From Tomocerus qinae (lineage: Eukaryota; Arthropoda; Collembola; Entomobryomorpha; Tomoceridae), in NCBI GenBank assembly GCA_020055645.1, contig CM034547.1, forward strand, positions 1,798,001 through 1,862,000: a DNA stretch of 64,000 nt. Reading direction: 5' to 3'. Shown here piece after piece: positions 1 to 11,170 of the stretch (the stretch's first letter is position 1; every line of letters begins with the position of its first letter). Both the position numbers and the translations under genes were made by a program. The notes beneath the pieces are model-generated. The model had not been told where the DNA came from. It did no database searches and worked only from the letters and a program-made list of their open reading frames with translations.

Positions 1-2846
1 TGGATCCATTTATTATTGTTTGTTGTGTAAGCATGGGCTTTAAAACATTTTCTAATTAGATTTTACATTAAGGATGGTTTTATTACAATTCTCTGTTCTT
101 ATAGTCAATCTGGATAGTATTGGTTGAATCCCAAAGCTAGAGCATGTGATGTCTAAATGGATAGAACTCTACTGGTATTGTGTAACACGTAGAGTGCCAT
201 TGAATACTTCATTTTTCATACATACGTATGACGACGACGAAACAATTATATGCCACTACCATTCAGGTGTTTTGTATTCTGCTTGACAGGGCTGAAGTTA
301 AATGCCCCATTTAATTACAGTACATGCGTGAATATTAGTTGTGGGTGTCAAATCAAAACGTTGGCATCAGCTTTAGTTTTGACTTACAAACCTCTAAATA
401 AATATACCTGCTGGGAATGGAAGTTTTTTCGTAGCAAATCTATCTTGTTAGTTAGCATAGTGTTTTAATTAGAATATAATATTCTGGCAGTCCAAGATCT
501 TCATGCTTGGTGTTTTAACCATACTTGAATTTCTTGTAGAAAAATAGTTATTGATTATTATATGGAGGAAATACTGGGAAGTAACTGGCGTATAAATGAT
601 AACAGTTATCTGTATGGAGAGAGGATTATCGTGTGAGTATAGAAGTGGATGATGGTGAAGGCAGAGCAGACAGCAGAGCGTAATGTTGCTGTCAAGTGGA
701 GTTAGAGAGACAGAAGTTGGGCGAGGTGAAATGGGAAAGTGCGAGTATCTTTAGAGTCTTTCCGATTCGGTTTTGGAGCATAAAGATACGGCAGTGATGC
801 TCGGAGTCAGTGATAGTCTGCCGATAGCCTCGTATACGTGTACAATTCAGGATCATCGGAGTGCCACTCTCCAACTACACTACTCCAACTCCTCGGCCCG
901 GAGATCGATATAGCATTCTCCTCAATTGCTCACTCTATATCTGTACCACCTATCTCCTCTATAAATGGAGTTGAGATACATTTGCTACCTGATATGTACA
1001 TCTATTCACAACGGTGCATTAAGGTCTCAATTAAGATCTTCGTCTCTTCCATACACCTTATTTCTTATTCTTCAGTCTCAATAACAACTACTATTGTTTG
1101 TTTGTACACTAAGAGGAGATCGAGCATATTTATTATGTAGACAATTATATGATTTGGTTGGGTTCACTGTACTTATATGTAGCATCCATTTACTTTGACA
1201 CTGTACAGAGTACTAGCGTAGGGAGTAGAAGCATACATATTGGCTTTCAAGAAAGTCGGACTGTTTTGAGTACTGTATGAACGGTATAGTAATAAAAAAA
1301 CTAAAGTAAACTTGGAAAATAAACGTGAAAATTCAACCTGAAAAATTTCAATGGAGTTGAGTTTAATGCATATATGAAGCATTTTCGTGTTGGAGCTGCA
1401 TGAATACACTGACTGACATGCATTCCCTTATTAATTGAATGGTTGCATTTCTCTAAAGAAATGCTAAATGATAAATGTTAAACTGGTAACAAAATCCACA
1501 TTTTTGGTATGGTTCATTTAGTGTAGCTGGGGTTATTAAAATTTGTGAATGTAACTAACGTGTAACAATTGGTTGCATGATTTGGATGTATGCATGGAAA
1601 AGATGTTATGTCAATGGGATAGTCTTACTTGGATTTCTTGCGGAAATGGCATGCATGCAGACAGATCGTAAGTAGAGATAGTTCTGTCTGTTTTGAGGTG
1701 TATATAGAAGAAGTTTATCTATAGACCGTATAGTAATAATGCGGTATAATATAATGAGAGATATAGGTGTATAGTATAGAGTGTAATAATAATAATAATA
1801 ATAATAATATATGTAGTGTGATTGTATGTGGAGTGAGTGATAAGAGAGGAGGCAATGAGATGAGATGGAGTGGATGAGACGGAGATAAGAGTGGGGATAT
1901 TCAGAGCAATGCTGACAAGAGTGAGAGAGAGGAAATGGTGTGATTGGGAACCATAACGGTGTTGAAAATTACAGATCCGGGATTGGATAGCTGACTAGGT
2001 GACTCTCATCTCCAGGGCATGTGCTTCCCCAACAATAAGGCGGAGATAATATCCTCTCTTTTCCTGCCCCTCATCTATATACTTCAAATCTCCCTTTGTT
2101 ATACTTACTCCTATACACACTCACCATAGGCCTACATATTTACTTACGTGAGATAACACCAACTAACGTGCCAGGCTGGCTGGCCTTCTGCTGTTGTCTC
2201 ACACAACAGAAGCTGCTTTCACTCACACAATATGAATATCTATATTATTATACCTACAAGCTCCACTCACTCAACTCCCGGTAAACCATATGGGTATCTT
2301 CTCACATATCGTAATCGTGTCATACTCACCCACCTAACCTACCTACGTATAACAACCGCTTTATAGTGTTACTTCTCAACAACCATCATCATCCGCTAGA
2401 GTTGGGATCCAGTCCAAACACCTAACTAAATAAACTATCTTGTCATACTCTAAATCACTACTCAATCAACAACTCTCAGAAAACAAAGTTACGCAGCCAA
2501 ATCAATCCCTTAAAAGTTTAAATTAAACCACTCGAGCAGTAATGTCTTGGCACATCAGGCAATAATACAAGAATAAAAACTTTGAGAATAGATATGGGTC
2601 CATTATGGCCTAACAGTCACATTAATTATATGAACCTTAAACCTCCATCAATGTGAAAATGGAAGTATTACTGAAGTATTTTACTATGAAAAATTCTTAT
2701 AACTTAAAATACTTTTAAAAACATTTTTATAATATAGTGGGTCAACTTTAACCGCATGTTGATTTCTAGTGGTGTCAAGGCTTCCTTCCAAAGTAAAGTT
2801 GAAAAGCTGAGAAAAGTTATAGTGACAAAGAAAGTACTTTAAGCTA
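1..2846. other. Non-coding region, no gene seen
   Basis: No reading frame here looks like a protein. A (TAA)n microsatellite lies at about 1784-1809. The + strand is purine-rich at about 610-760 and pyrimidine-rich at about 850-1080. The same order recurs at about 1840-1950 (purine) and 2000-2420 (pyrimidine). A TATAAA-like word sits at about 960 in the first pyrimidine block, but nothing else marks it as a promoter. Confidence 0.6.
1784..1809. repeat. (TAA)n microsatellite
   Basis: About eight uninterrupted TAA units in AT-rich DNA. Confidence 0.9.
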
Positions 2847-3030
2847 CATATCGTCTGCTTAACATTACAAAGTAACAAGCCATTTTATCATGGCTGTGCT
2901 ACAAAGTAACAAACCATTTTATCATGGCAGCGACAATGTACCAAACCACTGTATCAGGAGTTAGGTTTGTTACCTTGTCGCAGTCATGATAAAATTGCTT
3001 GTTACTTTGTAATGTTAAGCAGATGATATT
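2847..3030. repeat. Foldback MITE-like hairpin
   Basis: The left arm (about 2847-2892) pairs with the right arm (about 2985-3030) with about one mismatch over the outer 32 bases. The core word is TTAACATTACAAAGTAACAA. A second, diverged copy of the ACAAAGTAAC...ATTTTATCATGG segment lies inside at about 2900-2928, with its own inverted partner near 2962-2990. This indicates an internal duplication. No clear target-site duplication is visible, so the family is unknown. Confidence 0.7.
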
Positions 3031-4718
3031 ATGTAACTAACTGTCTATACAAACTGTTGTAAAGAAGTGAAATGTGTGTTTGGTAACAACTTTGGTTCAT
3101 TTAGAACTGTATAACCTACTGCATTAAGGCCTTAGGTATAGATAATGTGCGGCAAGTGAAAGTTATAAGGCCACATAAACACACACAGCCGTAGAACTAC
3201 AGAATAGCGTCAGACCGGCCATGTAGGGTCGCGCTCACATTTTCAATGTTCCGCGCTTAGCCTGACTTTGATTATTTTACACTGTATAAAGAAATCTACT
3301 CATAAACAAGAATTTTTGACCTGAAATGTTAATAATTCCACAATAATAGTCATTGAAGACTGAAGAACGTTTGTTGTCCGTTTTTGCTGCGAATCAAATT
3401 GGTCAATCTCCATTTAAGTTTACAAATTTGATCTGTTTTTTACAGCCCTATGGAAACAGCCTAGCCATCATATCCAAAATGACTTTCGTACAGGGCAGTA
3501 GGGCGTGACATAGCTTTCACAGGTTAAAATCAATTTTAACACACACCGGACGGGCGACAAATGTAGCCCTATGGTAATTTAGTTAGTATGGAAGGGATTA
3601 CCGGCGCAGTCACTCCGGTAACAAAGTCAACAGTTACCTTACTTTCTACAGTGAGTATAGGTCGTATCTCCTCCTGTACATCGATGTTGAAAGAATACCA
3701 CAATAAATAGACATAGAAAGGTTAGAGTGCAGATACAATACATTTAGATGGAGCGTGGGTGTACCTGACTGAGTTGCAAGAAATACTGGTTGAGGTAATT
3801 CTCAGATTGTGTCTGACCTATATTATTTAGAGCGGTCAATCTGGATGTAATTGTACGATGTCAGTATTGAAATATATTGAGTAGAGGTTGTTGGAGATGT
3901 CGATCCCAACTCGTGGGTGTTGGGCAGAGTGGAGGGATTGTGTGCGAGAGAGGAGCAGAGTAAGTGAGGATAGGTCTTTAACCGAAGGCGACCCAAGTTG
4001 GCTATAGATCTGTGTGTATTATAGGCAGCTCAGCTAACGGCTCACATCTCCTTTCTACTTGTATGGCCAATATCCTTATATGACACGGCACTATCAACTT
4101 CAATGTGAACACGGAGTATCAACCATTATGTTAACTATATACTACTACCCAACCAGCCAAACCTATATATTATGTACTGACACAACTCTCAAACTAGACC
4201 CACTATATCGTCTCCCCACTCTCCATCCACTTTTCGGTTCTCATTTCTTTCCACAGAGAGAGACTCTCGCTGTCCTTCTTGCTTCTTCCACAGCCCCTTC
4301 CTGCAACTCCACTACTCAATCAAATCTGCAGAAAGTCATTTTCACACATCTAGAAATCTGTTTGCTTCCTCACTGCAGAAATGTAGAATATCAGTTTCTG
4401 TCCTTCCGACTAGCATGCTAATTTATTAATACTCCTGGGCAATAAACAGTAAATTAGCCCTAAATTGAATAAAAGGAGAATAATTTTATTGACTAGAAAT
4501 GTGTTTGTTATGTCATACAGTTTCAGAAAGACAGATTTTTAGAACAGGGACTTACTAAGAATTTTCTCATCCAAGCATAAAAATAAAGTACATGATTTTG
4601 ATTTCTGGGTTAATGCATCATTAAAAGTATTCTCCATTTCCAGGATTATTGGCCTACATTGAAATACTAAGAAAAAGTTTGGAGTTTCAAATTTAATCTT
4701 TATTGTCAGTTTGCATCA
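3031..4718. other. Non-coding region, no gene seen
   Basis: No recognisable gene. The + strand is purine-rich at about 3870-3985 and pyrimidine-rich at about 4040-4400, another purine-to-pyrimidine switch. Confidence 0.55.
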
Positions 4719-4911
4719 GTATTATCGTTCCGCTGCCACAGTTCTCTCTTTGTATTCGAAAGACAATGGGTCATATGTTGCAATACAAAGGCTTAACTTC
4801 AGCGCAAACTTCGAGTCGAGCAAATCAACGTGGGAGGTCCATTGTAATGCAACATATGATCCATTGTCTTTCGAATACAAAGAGAGAACTGTGGCAGCGG
4901 TACCATAATAC
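4719..4911. repeat. Foldback MITE-like hairpin, about 65-bp arms
   Basis: Arms at about 4719-4783 and 4848-4911 are near-perfect reverse complements (GTATTAT..., CCGCTGCCACAGTTCTCTCT, ...CATATGTTGCA) around a loop of about 60 bases. Three overlapping short frames on the two strands are by-products of this palindrome. The arms are highly similar, so the element is fairly young. No target-site duplication is evident. Confidence 0.8.
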
Positions 4912-7017
4912 AAGTACAGGGGCATGGGCTGTTCTCCAGCCGCCGACATAAAAAGAGTTTGAATGTCAATGCATAGAAACACTGCTGTTAAGTTTTAAAT
5001 CTTTTGAGCTAAATAATCATTCTTTATTCAAACTTTATGTGTTACTTAAAAAGAAATCGAAAGTTCAGTTATTAAAATTATGTGAAAGATAAATATTGGA
5101 GAAACAAGTTCGGCTCTGTCTCATGAACTGTACAGGACTCTATAGTATAAAAAATGTAGATCTTGCACATTTCAAGTAAAACCAATCAGTAATAATAATA
5201 ATTTAAAGTTTATTGCGCATACGACATAATTGAAGATCGATCTCTGACCTCACTAATGCATCATCCCCGCCTGTCAAAGATTTAGTAAACCTGACTATAG
5301 CAGGGGACTAATTTTCTGGCTACAGCAAACAGTAAAGAAATCAGACTGCAAAATCCGCGTAGCTTCTGTATGTATATGTTTATAGTACACGTCTGTGTGT
5401 GGGGACAAAGATTTTTGACGCGAATTGCAATCAATTTCCAGAGATTAGGATTGAGATATTCCAAAAAAGTAACACTAGCTACCGCCTTGTGCGGGTAAAG
5501 GGAGTATATAAGGAGGGAATTAAAGCAAATCCATTAGCAGGAAAATAGAAGATGGAAAAGCCTCCTAATAATAGAATGAAATAACAGACGAAATCAGAGA
5601 AATAGGAGAACGGAGGAGGAAAATATCTAAAACACAAGGAAAAGACTCGGGAGATTTTTGTTACATTATTACAGAGAAAGAAGTCAAAGCTTCAGTTAGT
5701 TAGGCTTTTCTCTTTATTACAGAATATACGTAGAAATGTCATTTGAATATAACAAACATTATCACGCTCCGAGGATTGTTCGCAAGAAAGAACTCCCTTC
5801 TTCTCTCACTGACTGTCCCTATAATATTACACTCTTCATGCCTAATATACGGCATCAACACCATACATCCCCGAACAAACCCGGGCATCTTAAGAGATTG
5901 GAAAAGTAGTGGAGGGCTGATTTCGGGCTATAAAAAGCAGAAAAGTGGTTGAGAGTGGGAAAGGGAGTTTTATGGCAGACATGTAGATGTTGATATAATT
6001 TGGAGAGAGTGGAGAGTAGGAACGGCGTGAGAGAGCTGATCAAAGATTCCACACATTTCGGTTTGATGGGAACAAAACGCCCTTTTGATTTTTCACTCGC
6101 TGAGCCATTCAGTCAAGTCGTGTGAAAAGAAAAGGTTCATTTGCAAATCAAGTTACACGATTGATCTTTCCATGCCAATCCGAACCAATTCCAATCCGAC
6201 TCGCACTGCATCGCACATAACGGTAGCTTTCTGCTGGCAAACACAGCCAGATAATATTCCATCCACTTTTCCTCTTTCTTTCGTTAACATTTCGTCAACT
6301 GCAGGATATCACAAAGCACTCCTCATGCACAAATTGAATATTTATCCTCCGCTCTGTATTTTTCCAACACACTAACCAACCAGCCTAGCTAAGCACATTC
6401 CCTATCTCCCTGCCTCGTCGTCGGGCCTGTCAACCTACGGCTCAACTCACATCTATCCTCTGCACAAAAAGGTGTACGTATTTCGCCTGTCTTTATACGC
6501 ATCTTATGGAAAATGCATTATTCAATTTGTGACTGGGAGCAAATACAAAATTATTGCTGATGTTGTTGCCAAATATTCCGTAGATAAGTAGGTTACCAAA
6601 TGATGTCCCCTCTTTCATTGTTCGACTATTGACCACTGAACATAATATATAGATTAATTTTTAATTTACTTGAGGCACTTTGGCTCTCCTCCTCCCGAAA
6701 TCCAAAAAAGAATTTGTTTTTCAAAATGTAAAACAATTCCACTCCACGAAATGCCATTTTAACTTTTAACTCATTTTCTTCAAAACAGACCAGAAATCCT
6801 CCCTTGGAAGTGTCTTTCATTCTCAGAAAATATTTCCTTAGTTGACATTTTCCGAAGGTAAATAAATGCCATTCTGGCCTTTAAGCAATAATATCTTGCT
6901 TGTTTAAACCCAGCTTTATCATTCCAAATGGTATATTTCAAGAATTTATTTAAATGGAATCGCAACTTTTTAATGATTTAAATAAATGCGACCAACAAAG
7001 TGTACACAACTTGTTAA
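4912..7017. other. Non-coding region, no gene seen
   Basis: No supported gene. Purine-rich DNA at about 5480-5690 and 5890-6050 is followed by pyrimidine-rich DNA at about 6080-6420. The segment nearest calaxin (6430-7017) is AT-rich and plain. Confidence 0.5.
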
Positions 7018-7023
7018 TTTATT
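7018..7023 (-). promoter_or_regulatory. Probable polyadenylation signal of calaxin
   Basis: AATAAA on the minus strand, about 160 bases downstream of the calaxin stop codon. It is the nearest canonical signal I see. Its use is inferred. Confidence 0.5.
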
Positions 7024-7185
7024 AACGGCATTTAGCATAATTCTGAGTCTGAGATCACTGTGTGGCAATAATATTATAAAAGTACAAAAAAGTGAATATG
7101 AATTTGGAAAATGGGTTGGTGATAACAGAATTTACGATGTGAAAGAAATTGTTTGAGAAGAGAAGGAGTCTAATTGATTGTTAAG

Positions 7186-8562
7186 TTATTTGGTCATTTT
7201 GTTAGCGGAATTATGAGTCGGTAAAACTCCAGCGGCATTGTTGATCTTGCTGTTGTGTTTGGAGCTGGAAATGGAAGCTGATCTTCCGAAAACGTAGTTC
7301 TTGGTGCTCTTCTTGATCTTATTACTTTGTAGCCAGTTATGTCCCCAACAGCCGACATAGGCCCGGTAGTCTTCGGTGATGACGGCGAGGAAGGCGGCGG
7401 AGGCCTTGGCTGAGGGCAGACAGGGCCCGACGGCCTGGAGAAGCAACGGATCTGCGCGGACGGCGGCGATGAAGTCCTCGTAAGTGATCTGCCCGTCTCG
7501 GTCAACGTCCAGCTTCTTCATGGCGATCTCCACGATCTCCTTCTCCACTTCTTCGATCTCGTCGTTGTCCACTCCGTAGCCGGGATGAATGCAGCCCCGC
7601 AGACAATGGAACAGCTCTTCGCGAGCCAGAGATCGATCTCCATTCATGTCGTACACAAAATAAACAAATTCAATCAGCTCGTCCAACTCCCCTCGCAGCA
7701 TCACCGACAGCCCCTTCACCCATTCAGTCTCATCAATCTGTCAGCAATAAAAAATACTTACTTTTACTCTCTGCTCAACACAACTTAATATTATCTTCCA
7801 CTAAACGCTTAATTGTTTAGTTTTGTGGCGTTTTAGGGGATTTTAGGGTTGACCATTACATGAGTTTATTTTCAAAGACAAATATTTTAACATATCCTAA
7901 ATAACAACCCTCTATACCCCTCGAGACTCATTCTGTATGCACTTCTGAGAATGGTATATCACATGTGGAAGTAAACTTATTTAGAAGTGTATACAATTAA
8001 TGATACTGTACTATTTCAGAAATCCTTCCTCGGAACTGTACACAATATTCCTCGAAAAATTTCTAAAACACATGTTCCGACAAAAATAATAATGGCTAGT
8101 CAATTAATTCCTTTAAAGCTGTTTTGTTCCCCTATAAATCCTGACGTAAAATTAGACTCAATGTTTAAAAATTTTGAATACTTACCACTCCATCGAAATC
8201 CCGATCGAATGCACGAAATGTCAAATCCAACATTACATCATCCGTTATATCAAATATCGTGTGAAGGATCTCTCGGAATTTCAACCGATCTACTTTACCT
8301 TGCTTATTGATCCTTTCGTAAATCAGTAATAGATTCTTGCACTAAATAAAACGAAATATTTATTTACTATCAACCGATATCTGTAATTTGTGTTAAGGAT
8401 AATGTTTTCAGGAAATATTTAATGCGGTATACTAGCAGATTGATGTAGTGTAAATTGGCACATTTATTAGAGAACCTCTTCGCTATTAAAATGGGTGGCC
8501 AAAGCCAATTGATCCGCAATTGTATGAATTGCTTGAATTTGAGCTAATCCTCGTCTCGGCAT
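7186..8562 (-). CDS. EFCAB1: Calaxin (EF-hand calcium-binding domain protein 1, outer dynein arm regulator)
   Basis: Three coding exons, all joined in phase 0: 8562-8476 (29 codons), 8341-8186 (52 codons) and 7737-7186 (183 codons plus stop), for 264 residues. Introns are 8475-8342 (134 bp; donor GTTCTC is weak beyond GT) and 8185-7738 (448 bp; donor GTAAGT). ATG at 8562 is the first in-frame ATG. Three EF-hand loops are visible: residues 75-86 (DRDFDGVIDETE, split by intron 2), 111-122 (DMNGDRSLAREE) and 158-169 (DVDRDGQITYED). Calaxin hallmarks are ITDDVMLDLTFRAFDRD, GLSVMLRG and the GPCLP motif after EF3. In known animals calaxin binds calcium and regulates outer-arm dynein in cilia and sperm flagella. 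Human calaxin has 211 residues. This one carries a longer C-terminal tail, rich in Ser, Asn and Lys. Exon 3 is much richer in GC than exons 1 and 2. The family call is firm from recalled sequence. The tail and first exon need transcript support. Confidence 0.9.
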
Positions 8563-8916
8563 GACAATTTTGTAAATGAAGGGGATGACTATTTTGCAGC
8601 AGAGCAAGTTTTTCAAAAAATGCGATACCTGTGGTCGCTTAAGGGAAGACTTCCTGCCACTCTGCACAACTAGTCCAATAGATAGACTTCTACTACTTCC
8701 AATCAGAGCTTTATGAGATTAGTGGCGTATTATTATCATGGCTAAAGTTTAACGAATGGCAATATAAAATTGACGGTCATAGACTTGATATTTTGATTAT
8801 TGGTCTAGTTTCGACCCTTGGACTCTATGACAACATTATAGTATGAACACATCACATCATCAATTGCGTTGCGTTGGGCTTTTCCTGCCCCACTGCAAAG
8901 AGTCGACCTGAAGTAT
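8563..8916. other. Upstream flank of calaxin
   Basis: Holds the calaxin 5' untranslated region and promoter, if they are compact. I see no strong TATA box or other core element. The frame upstream of the ATG stays open for about 35 codons, but it has no ATG and does not resemble calaxin. Confidence 0.35.
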
Positions 8917-9238
8917 TGTCTAGAATCTATACTCAATTGCCTCAGCAATAGGGTATAGTATCGTTAACTCTAATAAACGGCTCCTGTTTGCCACGGAATC
9001 CGTGGCAAACAGAGCTGGTGGCCCACAATGAGGAAAGGTGGAAATGAAAGGAGGCGGCCAAAATATCCATGGTTATTATAATAAATAATAAATTTTGGCC
9101 GCCTCCCTTCATTTCTACCTTGCCTCATGTCGGCCACCACCTCTGTTTACCATGGATTCCGTGGCAAACAGGAGCCAATTTTTAGAGCTAGCGATACTAT
9201 ACCCGATTGCTGAGGCAATTGAGTATAGATTCTAGACA
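8917..9238. mobile_element. Palindromic MITE with 10-11 bp target-site duplication (family P1, copy 1)
   Basis: A 322-bp element whose two halves are reverse complements: TGTCTAGAATCTATACTCAA at one end and its complement at the other. The flanks repeat ACCTGAAGTA (8906-8915 and 9239-9248; an eleventh base differs), which marks the insertion. Each arm contains its own smaller palindrome (GTTTGCCACGG...CCGTGGCAAAC), so hairpins lie within a hairpin. The duplication length would suit a Mutator-like transposase, but the ends do not settle the family. No coding capacity. Confidence 0.85.
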
Positions 9239-9431
9239 ACCTGAAGTACTGGAAAAATGAATCGAACTGATTCTTACATTTTAACTTTTGATGGACTTGC
9301 CTTTTACATTCAGAGTTTACATCCGAAATGCAGTTTATCATTACTTTTACAAAAGTCAAGAATCAATAGAATCATGATTCAGGTTAACATGGCTTAATTA
9401 TATCATCATATTAGTACATTGTGACATTGCT

Positions 9432-10675
9432 TACTGTTTGTTCCATGGTAGTTTGGTATTACCCATTGCGGAGTGGCACTTGGATACGCATTCTGATTGG
9501 ATGAAATTTTTTGAAATCCAGCCTTCTGATTGGCTATTGCTATAACGAATATTTTATAGATTCCCCAGATGGGGAAATTTTAGCTACACTTTACAATTTA
9601 CTACAAATTACAATGCACTGCATGAATATTATACACAGGATGCACACAAAGATTATAACTTTGCAAGGTACAACAACGGAATCATTCTCATTCTACTATT
9701 ATGAATCATTTACCGCGTATAGTAATTGAAAATCATGATGTTGAAGTGTGAAATGTGAATTATTGATAAACTGCCTCCGATTGGGACAGATGACACATTC
9801 GGTTTTATTTTACTGCATTGACAGTTGCAAACACATAATTTTACTCAACCTTGTTTTCGGGCAATATTGAAAAGAAAACCAAGCATAAGAATCAGTACTG
9901 AAATTTAAAAATTAAAATTATTAAAATGCATAATAATATTACAAAATCTTACCCTATTCAGCGTGCTTTTCAAACTCATTTATAATTCTATTATTTGGTA
10001 CTTTTGTTTGAAGAATTATAGACCACTCATTCTACAGATTTAGCTTTGTTTCCTAATTTTATTCAGAATTCTTTTAAGGAAAATTAAAGTTTCTGGATAA
10101 TTAAAATATGGCGTAATTAATTATCAGCTTTTAACCGGGAGACTGAGGCATAAATGTTTATTAAATTGCGTCCTATTTTAATTATCCAGAAACTACTTTT
10201 CCTAATCTAAAAAAATTCAAAATCCGTAAAATTCTGAATGTTATTGTTATTACTATTATAGGTTGAATACAATTATGTGTTTGTAACTGTCAATGCAGTA
10301 AAATAAAACCGAATGTGTCATCTGTCCCAATCGGAGGCAGTTTATCAATAATTCAAACTTCAACATCATGATTTTCAATTACTATACGCAGTAAATGATT
10401 CATAATAGTAGAATGAGAATGATTCCGTTCTTGTACCTTGCAAAGTTATAATCTTTGTGTGCATCCTCCTGTGTATAATATTCATGTAGTGCATTGTAAT
10501 TTGTAGTAAATTGTAAAGTGTTGCTAAAATTCCCCCATCTGGGGAATCTATAAAATATTCGTTATAGCAATAGCCAATCAGAAGGCTGGATTTCAAAATA
10601 TTTCAGCCAATCAGAATGCGTATCCAAGAGCCACTCCGCAATGGGTAATACCAAACTAACATGGAACAAACAGTA
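9432..10675. mobile_element. Foldback element F1 with about 400-bp inverted arms
   Basis: The left arm (about 9432-9845) and right arm (about 10265-10675) are long reverse complements at roughly 90-95% identity by eye. Outer ends are TACTGTTTGTTCCATG and its complement. The central part (about 9846-10264) holds another palindrome around TTTCTGGATAATTAAAAT. A 72-73 codon frame occurs in both arms because they are copies. It has no recognisable motif and I do not call it a gene. No target-site duplication is evident. Family unknown, non-autonomous. Confidence 0.8.
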
Positions 10676-10725
10676 CGTGGTATTCAAAAGTTGATTTGTA
10701 CTAATTTTATGTAAACAGTTCAGTT

Positions 10726-11008
10726 TGTCTAGAATCTATACCCATTGCCTAGCAATTCCTATTCCTTGGCAAATGGGTATAGTATCGTTAGCTCTAAAAT
10801 ATGGCTCCTGTTTGCCACGGATTCCGTGGCAAACAGGGGGGATTGCCGACAATGAGGAAAGGTGGAAATAAAGGGAGGCGGCAAAATATCCATGGTTATT
10901 ATAATAAATATTAAATTTTGGCCGCCTCCTTTCATTTCTACCTTGCCTCATTGTCGGCCATCACCACTGTTTGCCACGGATTCCGTGGCAAACAGGAGCC
11001 ATTTTTAG
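10726..11008. mobile_element. Palindromic MITE of family P1, copy 2, one end lost
   Basis: Homologous to the element at 8917-9238 (TGTCTAGAATCTATACC start, GTTTGCCACGGATTCCGTGG palindromes, the same GGCGGC and CCATGGTTATTATAATAAAT core) but missing the far terminal arm. Its end hairpin differs from copy 1 yet is still self-complementary: CTATACCCATTGCC pairs with GGCAAATGGGTATAG. Confidence 0.75.
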
Positions 11009-11170
11009 CTCGCCTGAATAAGGCAGCTTATAGAATCGCACAGTCCGTCCGTACGTCCGTCCGTCCCCACGATAACTTTCGAAAGCAATGACGGATCTTG
11101 ACCAAACTAGGCAGAAACAATGTCTAGGGACCACTGACGATCCCTATTGATTTTGGGGCTAATCGGCCTA
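11009..11170. repeat. (GTCC)n-associated repeat module
   Basis: Contains CAGTCCGTCCGTACGTCC followed by ATAACTTTCGAAAGCAATGA and GATCTTGACCAAACTA. A GTCC run joined to an ATAACTTTCGAAA-type segment looks like a dispersed repeat tag. I cannot assign it to a family. It abuts the truncated end of the preceding MITE. Confidence 0.4.

Noticed and set aside
4711-4982. Three overlapping short frames on both strands sharing peptide pieces
   Set aside because: They are translations of the two arms of one palindrome. No domain is present.
8563-8667. An upstream N-terminal extension of calaxin
   Set aside because: The frame is open but starts with GTG and does not match calaxin. ATG 8562 gives the expected N-terminus length.
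9511-10596. A 72-73 residue frame present in both arms of F1 as a possible conserved peptide
   Set aside because: The similarity follows from the arms being copies of each other. There is no known motif, and F2 gives no evidence of coding constraint.
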